The position numbers and the translations under genes are program-made. A DNA stretch of 64,000 nt, taken from assembly GCA_017465145.1 (NCBI GenBank), contig JAFTWU010000005.1:1-64000 (forward strand), given 5' to 3'. Shown here one piece after another: positions 58,943-64,000 of the stretch; within the stretch, counting starts at the first letter, position 1, and every line of letters starts with the position of its first letter. The notes under the pieces were generated by a model. It ran no database searches, was not told the origin of the DNA, and saw nothing but the letters and a program-made list of their open reading frames with translations. The stretch is from Clostridia bacterium (GTDB taxonomy: Bacteria; Bacillota; Clostridia; Christensenellales; Borkfalkiaceae).

Positions 58943-58991
58943 CTAATGGTTAGAAAAATGCTTTACAACTAACCAACAGTTAGTGTATAAT
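58943..58991 (+). promoter_or_regulatory. Promoter and operators between XRE and LRR genes
   Basis: TTTACA (58962-58967), 18 bases, TATAAT (58986-58991). The inverted repeat CTAAC / GTTAG (58969-58973, 58979-58983) fills the spacer. A second CTAA-TGG-TTAG dyad lies at 58943-58953. Confidence 0.65.
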
Positions 58992-59011
58992 ATAATAAAA
59001 AGGAGAGATTT

Positions 59012-59878
59012 ATGTCAAATTTACAAAATAATTTTAGAATCGTAGACGGCGTCTTGGTTGAATATTGTGGTCAGGATAACATAATTAATATTCCTGAAGG
59101 CGTGATTCAAATTGACAGGAAAGTTTTTTTTGAGAATTATGCCATTACTGAAATAAATTTTCCTTCTAGTATTGAGATTATTGGGGAAAACGCTTTTGAA
59201 AAATGTTATAATTTAAGAAAAATTAATTTTCCTAGTGATTGTAAATTACGAGCGATTTTTGCTTATGCTTTTTTTCAAACGGGTATTGAAGTCTTTACGA
59301 TGCCGTCTAACCTTTCCCTTTTAGGATTGGGGGCGTTTCAAGCGTGTGATAAACTTACACAAATAACGTTTAATAATGTTTTGGATAAGATTGGCACGAT
59401 GAGTTTTGCGTTTTGTGAATCGTTAGAAAAGATTTATTTTCCGAACAACATTATGAAAATATCTATGGCTGCGTTTTACGGTTGTAAATTAAAAGAGATA
59501 AAATTGCCAGCAAACATTGTAGAAATAGGAACTCTAGCTTTTGCAAGGTGCTCTCTAAAAGAAGTGCATTTGCCAAAATCAATTAGAAATATAGGTTTTG
59601 GGGCTTTTTACAATAGAGGTTATGTTATTGATAGGTGGCAGGGTGACACTCTTATATACAAAGAGGCAAGAGAAGAGGCTTGGAGTCCGTATATTATTTT
59701 TGATTGTACTGAAGCCGAGCGAAAAGCTCTTAATTTAGGATACAGTTGGTTTATAAGCGGTTGTACCTCTACAGAAAGCTTGGAATGGGAAAAAAAGGGG
59801 CTGTGCAAATATTGTGGAGGAACGTATTTTGGGCTTTTTTCAAAAACATGTTCAAAATGCGGTATGAAAAAAATATAA
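59012..59878 (+). CDS. BspA-type leucine-rich repeat protein with zinc ribbon
   Basis: 288 residues. About seven LRR_5 repeats (about 20-205), e.g. ITEINFPSSIEIIGENAFEKCYNLRKI and LKEIKLPANIVEIGTLAFARCSLKEV. The C-terminus is a zinc ribbon LCKYCGGTYFGLFSKTCSKCGMKKI. There is no signal peptide, unlike surface BspA proteins, so it may act inside the cell. It sits under apparent XRE control. AAGGAGAG ribosome site. Confidence 0.88.
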   Translation: MSNLQNNFRIVDGVLVEYCGQDNIINIPEGVIQIDRKVFFENYAITEINFPSSIEIIGENAFEKCYNLRKINFPSDCKLRAIFAYAFFQTGIEVFTMPSNLSLLGLGAFQACDKLTQITFNNVLDKIGTMSFAFCESLEKIYFPNNIMKISMAAFYGCKLKEIKLPANIVEIGTLAFARCSLKEVHLPKSIRNIGFGAFYNRGYVIDRWQGDTLIYKEAREEAWSPYIIFDCTEAERKALNLGYSWFISGCTSTESLEWEKKGLCKYCGGTYFGLFSKTCSKCGMKKI

Positions 59879-59913
59879 AATTAAATTTAAAAATTAATAA
59901 AAAACATAAAATT

Positions 59914-59944
59914 AAAGGCGTTAGGAAAATCCTAATGCTTTTAT
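59914..59944 (+). terminator. Terminator after the LRR gene
   Basis: AAAGGCGTTAGGA / TCCTAATGCTTT stem then TATCTTTT. Confidence 0.65.
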
Positions 59945-60036
59945 CTTTTAGGCGGCTCAGTTAATTAGTTGTGAAATAAATTTTCAGTATCTAGTAACAT
60001 AACGTCTAACGTTTTAACGTAAAATATAAATCCCCC

Positions 60037-60065
60037 TTGACAAACATAGTTAATGACTGTAATAT
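60037..60065 (+). promoter_or_regulatory. Promoter of the PH-domain gene
   Basis: TTGACA (60037-60042), 17 bases, TAATAT (60060-60065). Confidence 0.7.
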
Positions 60066-60106
60066 AAATATGTATATAAAAGGTTTTAAATTGAAAGGAT
60101 ATTTAT

Positions 60107-60814
60107 ATGGCATCAAAATATATAACTAAAAACTTAGTTAACGACGAACACGTTGTTCTACAAGCAAAAAAATCTTATTGGTTTTTGCTTTCTTACTTTT
60201 TATGGCTTGCCTTTTTAGGTGGGTTTTATTACGGTGTTTACGCTCTTTTAAAAAGCGGTATAATTCACCCGTGGGAAGAATTGCTAACCTTGGCACAAAC
60301 TTGGTTATGGCTTACCATAATTATTTTGGTGGTTTTGGCAATTCCACTTTTAGTGCTTATAATAAAGTTCCCTATAAGACTTGTTAACACTATAATTTCA
60401 CAACTTGTAATAACTAATAAAAGGGTTGTTGCAAAGGTTGGTATTTTAAGCATACGCGCAATAGATTACCCCATTGAAAAAATAGAAAGCGTTTTTATAT
60501 CGGCAGGTGTGTTTGGCAATATCTTTCGCAGTCATACCTTGGTTGTAAAGGGTAGTGGCGATAGCGGTGCAATCTATTTTAAGGGCATTTCTAACGCGCA
60601 AAAAATTAAAAATCATATCCTTTCCGCTATAGAAATTCACGCGGAAGAAGCGCGAAAACTTCAAGCAGAAGAAATTGCAAAGGCTATCGTTAAAATTCAA
60701 GCGGAACAAAAGGCAAACTCTCAAACTCAAAATGCAGAAAGCCTTAAAAAGCCACCCTTTATCAACGTTACGCCACCCGTTATAAGACCTAACGAAAATG
60801 GAAAAGGCAATTAA
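60107..60814 (+). CDS. PH-domain membrane protein (YdbS-like)
   Basis: 235 residues. Two membrane helices (about 24-46, FLLSYFLWLAFLGGFYYGVYAL, and 65-90) precede a bacterial PH domain (about 95-180, QLVITNKRVVAKVGILSIRAIDYPIEKIESVFISAGVFGNIFRSHTLVVKG). The tail is an alanine/glutamate-rich helix (about 182-215) and a Pro-rich end. Membrane function unknown. Confidence 0.85.
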   Translation: MASKYITKNLVNDEHVVLQAKKSYWFLLSYFLWLAFLGGFYYGVYALLKSGIIHPWEELLTLAQTWLWLTIIILVVLAIPLLVLIIKFPIRLVNTIISQLVITNKRVVAKVGILSIRAIDYPIEKIESVFISAGVFGNIFRSHTLVVKGSGDSGAIYFKGISNAQKIKNHILSAIEIHAEEARKLQAEEIAKAIVKIQAEQKANSQTQNAESLKKPPFINVTPPVIRPNENGKGN

Positions 60815-60845
60815 AAGGCTAACGAAAACAATTAAACATAAACTA

Positions 60846-60869
60846 AAAACACCCGATTGGGTGTTTTTT
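60846..60869 (+). terminator. Terminator after the PH-domain gene
   Basis: AACACCC / GGGTGTT stem with GATT loop then TTTTTC. Confidence 0.7.
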
Positions 60870-60924
60870 CTTTATGTTTTGCATAATCTTTAATTGAAAT
60901 AATAAAATTGCGAAAAATTGATTA

Positions 60925-60953
60925 TTGACACGCAACTTTACCCGTGTTAAAAT
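60925..60953 (+). promoter_or_regulatory. Promoter of the cytidylate-kinase-like gene
   Basis: TTGACA (60925-60930), 17 bases, TAAAAT (60948-60953). Confidence 0.7.
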
Positions 60954-60993
60954 AAAGAAAAAGGCTATTAATACACTAGCAAAAGGGGGCAAT

Positions 60994-61599
60994 ATGAATA
61001 AAATTATCACTATTGGCAGAGAATTTGGTAGCGGTGGCAGAGAACTTGGCAGACGCTTAGCAGAATATTTAGGCTTTGAATATTACGACCGTGAAATTAT
61101 TACGGAAATAGCAAAGCGTAGTGAAATGAGCGAAAAATACGTTCAACAAGTTATTGATAGCGACCCGCACAGTTTATTCCCCATCACCATAGGGCACACC
61201 TTTGCCTATATAAACAACTATGCGATAGACCACCAACAAGAAGTTTACCGTCACAATCGCGACGTGCTTAAAAGTATGGCAGAAAAGTCTAACTGCGTTA
61301 TAGTTGGCAGTTGCGCCGACTATATCTTAAAAGACTATAACCCCTATAAAATTTTCGTTTATGCAGAAGGGGATAGCAAACTTGCACGCTGTCGTGCGCG
61401 CGAAACGGAACAAGAACATTTAAGCGATAAAAAACTTAAAAAGTATATTAAAAACGTAGATAAAAACCGCGCAAGATTTTACGAATTTTACACGGGCAAC
61501 GTTTGGGGCGATAAGGTTAATTATGATATTATGGTTAACACTTCTAACGTAGAAATTAAAAAACTTATCCCTATGCTTGCAAAAATGTTTAAGGATTAA
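60994..61599 (+). CDS. Cytidylate kinase-like protein
   Basis: About 201 residues from ATG 60994, preceded by AAAGGGGG; the open frame begins in the promoter at 60925, so that start is wrong. ITIGREFGSGGRELGRRLAEYLGFEYYDREII is the start of the Cmk-like family (PF13189), with RETEQEHLSDKKLKKYIKNVDKNRARFYEFYTG as lid. Proteins of this group are not the essential CMP kinase; substrate unknown. Confidence 0.9.
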   Translation: MNKIITIGREFGSGGRELGRRLAEYLGFEYYDREIITEIAKRSEMSEKYVQQVIDSDPHSLFPITIGHTFAYINNYAIDHQQEVYRHNRDVLKSMAEKSNCVIVGSCADYILKDYNPYKIFVYAEGDSKLARCRARETEQEHLSDKKLKKYIKNVDKNRARFYEFYTGNVWGDKVNYDIMVNTSNVEIKKLIPMLAKMFKD

Positions 61600-61615
61600 T
61601 AAAGAAAGCTTTATT

Positions 61616-61648
61616 AAACACGCCGTTTCGTTCGGCGTGTTTTCTTTT
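61616..61648 (+). terminator. Terminator after the cytidylate-kinase-like gene
   Basis: AAACACGCCG / CGGCGTGTTT stem then TCTTTTT. Confidence 0.7.
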
Positions 61649-61659
61649 TAATATTGCGC

Positions 61660-61688
61660 TTTACATATTAAAAATAATGTGCTAAAAT
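61660..61688 (+). promoter_or_regulatory. Promoter of the DeoR gene
   Basis: TTTACA (61660-61665), 17 bases, TAAAAT (61683-61688). Confidence 0.6.
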
Positions 61689-61719
61689 AAATACCGTTAA
61701 AAAATTATCGGTGGCAGTA

Positions 61720-62478
61720 ATGAACCAAGAAAGAAGAAGTCAAGTTGTTGAATTAATTAATAAAAAAGGCACGGTAACTAACGCCGAACTTATGGAAACT
61801 TTTGGCGTTTCAATAGAAACCGTTCGCAGAGATATGGCGTTTTTAGAAGCGCGCGGTCTTATAGAAAGGGTATACGGTGGCGCGGTTAAAAAGCGTTTTA
61901 TGAGCGTAGAACCCGCATATCTTAGCCGTGAAAAAGAAAATGCAGATGAAAAAGAAGCCATTGCAAAAGAAACGGAAAAACATATAAACGTTGGGGACGC
62001 GGTGTTCTTTGATATAGGAACAACCGTTTTGCCCATAGTTAACTATCTTAACGAAGATAAAAAGGTAACGGGTTTTACCACTTCACTAAGAACGGCTATC
62101 GCGCTTGCAGATAAAGGCTTTAAGGTGGTTATCCCCGGTGGCGAACTAAGAAAGGGCGAATTTTCCGTTTCGGGCAGTTTAACCGAACAAAATATGCAAA
62201 GCTTTAACGTTAACACGGCAATTATCGGCGTTGGTGGTATTACTATAGACGGCGTTACAGACTTTTTTATTCAAGAAGCGGGCATCCGTTCGCAAGTCAT
62301 TAAAAACGCAAACACCGTTATCGCCGTTGCAGACCACTCTAAGTTCGGTGTGCGTGCAGTATGCAACGTTTGTAAAATAGACGATATTGATATTTTAATT
62401 ACCGATAATAAAGCCCCCAAAGATACGTTAAAAGCCTTTGAGAAAAAGGGCGTAAAGGTAATAACGGTAAAAATTTAG
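61720..62478 (+). CDS. DeoR-family transcriptional repressor
   Basis: About 252 residues from ATG 61720 (a GTG three codons earlier is possible). N-terminal HTH: RRSQVVELINKKGTVTNAELMETFGVSIETVRRDMAFLEARGLIERVYGGA. The DeoRC sensor domain has FFDIGTTVLPIVNYL, TTSLRTAIALADKGFKVVIPGGELR and ADHSKFGV. It lies before a GlpA-type gene whose -35 box is covered by an inverted repeat, so it may act as a GlpR-like repressor sensing glycerol-3-phosphate or another sugar phosphate. Confidence 0.92.
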   Translation: MNQERRSQVVELINKKGTVTNAELMETFGVSIETVRRDMAFLEARGLIERVYGGAVKKRFMSVEPAYLSREKENADEKEAIAKETEKHINVGDAVFFDIGTTVLPIVNYLNEDKKVTGFTTSLRTAIALADKGFKVVIPGGELRKGEFSVSGSLTEQNMQSFNVNTAIIGVGGITIDGVTDFFIQEAGIRSQVIKNANTVIAVADHSKFGVRAVCNVCKIDDIDILITDNKAPKDTLKAFEKKGVKVITVKI

Positions 62479-62535
62479 CCGTATAATTTCTTATAACGGT
62501 AAGCAAAAATCTAACGATATTATCACAGTATTTTC

Positions 62536-62563
62536 AAACCGCTATTAATATAGCGGTTTTTTA
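62536..62563 (+). terminator. Terminator after the DeoR gene
   Basis: AAACCGCTAT / ATAGCGGTTT stem then TTTTAAT. Confidence 0.75.
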
Positions 62564-62579
62564 ATTGTCTGAATTTGCC

Positions 62580-62625
62580 AACATTGTTAAAAAATGTTGA
62601 CAATGTTTTGTGGTGGTAGTATAAT
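62580..62625 (+). promoter_or_regulatory. glpA-like promoter with DeoR-type operator
   Basis: TTGACA (62597-62602), 17 bases, TATAAT (62620-62625). AACATTGT (62580-62587) and ACAATGTT (62600-62607) form a perfect 8-bp inverted repeat over the -35 box. Confidence 0.7.
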
Positions 62626-62657
62626 TTAAGGGTAAAAATTAAAAAGGCAGGTGCAAA

Positions 62658-64000
62658 ATGCTTAAAACAAACGTCGTGGTAATAGGCGCGGGCGCAGTTG
62701 GTTGTGCAGTAGCGCGCGAATTATCTAAATACAACGTAAACGTTATCGTAGTTGACAAAAACGAAGACGTTGGCGGTGATGCGTCAAAGTCTAACAGCGC
62801 AATAATACATACCGGTTACGATGCAACCCCCGGCACGCTAGAATCTCAATTGGTAGTTGCCGCAAACCCTATGTACGATGAAATCGTTCGCGATTTAGAC
62901 GTTCCATTTAAAAGAATAGGTGCAATACTTCCCGCAATAACGGATGAACAGTTTGAAAAATTGCCCGCCATCAAAGAAAAGGCGTTCAAAAACCACGTTT
63001 ACGACGTAGAGTTTTTAACGGGCGAAGAACTCTTAAAAATCGAACCCAACCTAAACCCAGAAGTTAAGGGCGGGTTATATATCCCTAGGGAAAGCATAAT
63101 CGACCCCTTTATTTTAGTGCAAGCACTTGCTGAAAACGCTTATGCTAACGGCGTGGAATTTATGCTTAATACCCGCGTTACCGATATTAAAACGGAAAAC
63201 GGAAAAATTAAAAGCGTTATAACCACGGCGGGCGAAATAGAAACGGATTACGTTATTAACTGTGCCGCACTTTACTGTGACGAAATTGCCGCTATGGTTG
63301 GCAAGGCAGACTATACTGTTATTCCCCGTAAAGGGCAGTTCTATATTTTAGATAAAAACACTTCTTGCCAAGTAGAACACATCGTTTTACCTATTCCCAC
63401 CAAGGTTACCAAGGGTAAACTTATGTGCCCCACAATCCACGGCAATATGCTTGTTGGTCCTACGGCAGAAGACTTGCCAGATAAAACTGATAAATCAACC
63501 ACCGCAGAAGGTTTAGAAAGTATCGCTATAGACGTTAGGAACTTAGTTCCCAACGTAAACTTGCGCGACACTATCACTCAATATTGTGGTCTTCGCCCCA
63601 ACCGTAATCCAGAAGGGTTGCACGTTGACTTATACGACGACTTAAAAGGTTACGTTAACCTATCGGGCGTTCGTTCAACGGGGCTTACCTTGTCAGTTGC
63701 AATGGGTAAATACGTTGTTCAACAAATTCTTACGGACGGCGCGGGTTACACCCTAAAATCTAACTTTATAAAAACCAGAAAGGGCATTATTAAATTTAGC
63801 GAACAACCCCGCGAAGTTCAAGATAAACTAATTAAAGAAAAACCCCTTTACGGCAATGTAGTATGCCGTTGCGAAACGATAACCGAACAAGAAATTTTAG
63901 AAGCAATTCACCGTCCGCTTGGCGCAAAGAGTGTTGACGGCGTTAAAAGGCGCGTTCGCGCAGGTATGGGACGTTGCCAAGCAGGTTTCTGTGGTCCAAA
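62658..64000 (+). CDS. GlpA-like FAD-dependent glycerol-3-phosphate dehydrogenase (partial)
   Basis: At least 447 residues, open at the window end. FAD-binding Rossmann start VVVIGAGAVGCAVARELSKYNVNVIVVDKNEDVGG, substrate region SNSAIIHTGYDATPGTLES, TQYCGLRPNRNPEGLHVD and NLSGVRSTGLTLSVAMGKYV. A C-terminal [2Fe-2S] BFD-like domain begins at GNVVCRCETITEQEILEA and continues RRVRAGMGRCQAGFCGP. The Clostridia form of this protein oxidises glycerol-3-phosphate and is followed by partner redox genes, which would lie beyond the window. Start has a GGCAGGTG site. Confidence 0.9.
   Translation, partial: MLKTNVVVIGAGAVGCAVARELSKYNVNVIVVDKNEDVGGDASKSNSAIIHTGYDATPGTLESQLVVAANPMYDEIVRDLDVPFKRIGAILPAITDEQFEKLPAIKEKAFKNHVYDVEFLTGEELLKIEPNLNPEVKGGLYIPRESIIDPFILVQALAENAYANGVEFMLNTRVTDIKTENGKIKSVITTAGEIETDYVINCAALYCDEIAAMVGKADYTVIPRKGQFYILDKNTSCQVEHIVLPIPTKVTKGKLMCPTIHGNMLVGPTAEDLPDKTDKSTTAEGLESIAIDVRNLVPNVNLRDTITQYCGLRPNRNPEGLHVDLYDDLKGYVNLSGVRSTGLTLSVAMGKYVVQQILTDGAGYTLKSNFIKTRKGIIKFSEQPREVQDKLIKEKPLYGNVVCRCETITEQEILEAIHRPLGAKSVDGVKRRVRAGMGRCQAGFCGP

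Noticed and set aside
60925..60993. 23-residue extension of the cytidylate-kinase-like protein
   Set aside because: It starts on the -35 box of the promoter.

Overview
The window is chromosomal DNA of a low-GC, Gram-positive-type Firmicute, most likely an uncultured anaerobic Clostridia member. The grounds are three tRNA-sensing T-box leaders, a CIRCE operator before groES-groEL, a spoIIID-type sporulation regulator, lipoprotein signal peptides, strong AGGAGG-type ribosome sites, an infC-rpmI-rplT operon with an attenuator-like leader, and many near-perfect TTGACA-17-TATAAT promoters. The family-level identity is not provable from the sequence alone.

Layout. 0-2.3 kb: an Rrf2 regulator, then a Trp-type T-box and a stand-alone TrpB2-type tryptophan synthase beta chain. 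2.3-15.3 kb (minus strand): two branched-chain amino acid operons, each behind its own promoter and T-box. leuACDB reads a Leu (CUC) specifier. ilvBNCD, a DUF815 AAA+ ATPase, ilvA and ridA read an Ile (AUC) specifier. The two T-boxes are clearly paralogous. 15.4-17.3 kb: a Fic protein with a repeat-rich promoter, then a decayed tRNA-Arg 3' half followed by a ladder of repeated tRNA 3' ends about 160 bp apart. 17.3-24.6 kb: a surface lipoprotein phosphoesterase with a LamG-like domain, an AraC regulator, a sialidase-fold protein, a DegV protein, SpoIIID, and a trypsin-like lipoprotein with an InlB-type repeat. 24.7-31.3 kb: an unidentified terminator-ended leader RNA before an NMT1/SsuA-type ABC importer, an ApbE lipoprotein, an HprK-like kinase with a PqqD-like protein, and DUF1846. 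31.3-49 kb: membrane-anchored hypothetical proteins, groESL, a GH2 glycosidase, archaeal-type AspRS, a DUF1508/YegP protein, an ECF S-component, infC-rpmI-rplT-rRNA methylase, YebC, HtrA-like protease, SGNH hydrolase, class II aldolase, aminopeptidase and GAPDH. 49-64 kb: a 49-residue hydrophobic ORF, ArsR regulator, uvrC-HAD, lon-engB, a structured RNA before a zinc-ribbon membrane protein, DUF6062, an esterase, tRNA-Thr(CGU) with a second tRNA-end repeat, an XRE/leucine-rich-repeat pair, a PH-domain membrane protein, a cytidylate-kinase-like protein, and a DeoR repressor next to a GlpA-type dehydrogenase cut by the window end.

The genes mix core functions (translation, chaperones, glycolysis, repair, proteolysis) with complete Ile/Val/Leu synthesis; only the aminotransferase is not seen. 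There are also host- or plant-glycan-facing functions (sialidase fold, GH2, SGNH and alpha/beta esterases).

The most unusual items are three. First, a 58-bp sequence is shared by two unlinked tRNA loci and in each case is fused to a second copy of the local tRNA 3' end. Second, a long hairpin-plus-terminator RNA at 55.7-56.0 kb starts at a predicted promoter. Third, there is an orphan leader RNA at 24.75 kb. No CRISPR array, transposase or integrase gene was seen.
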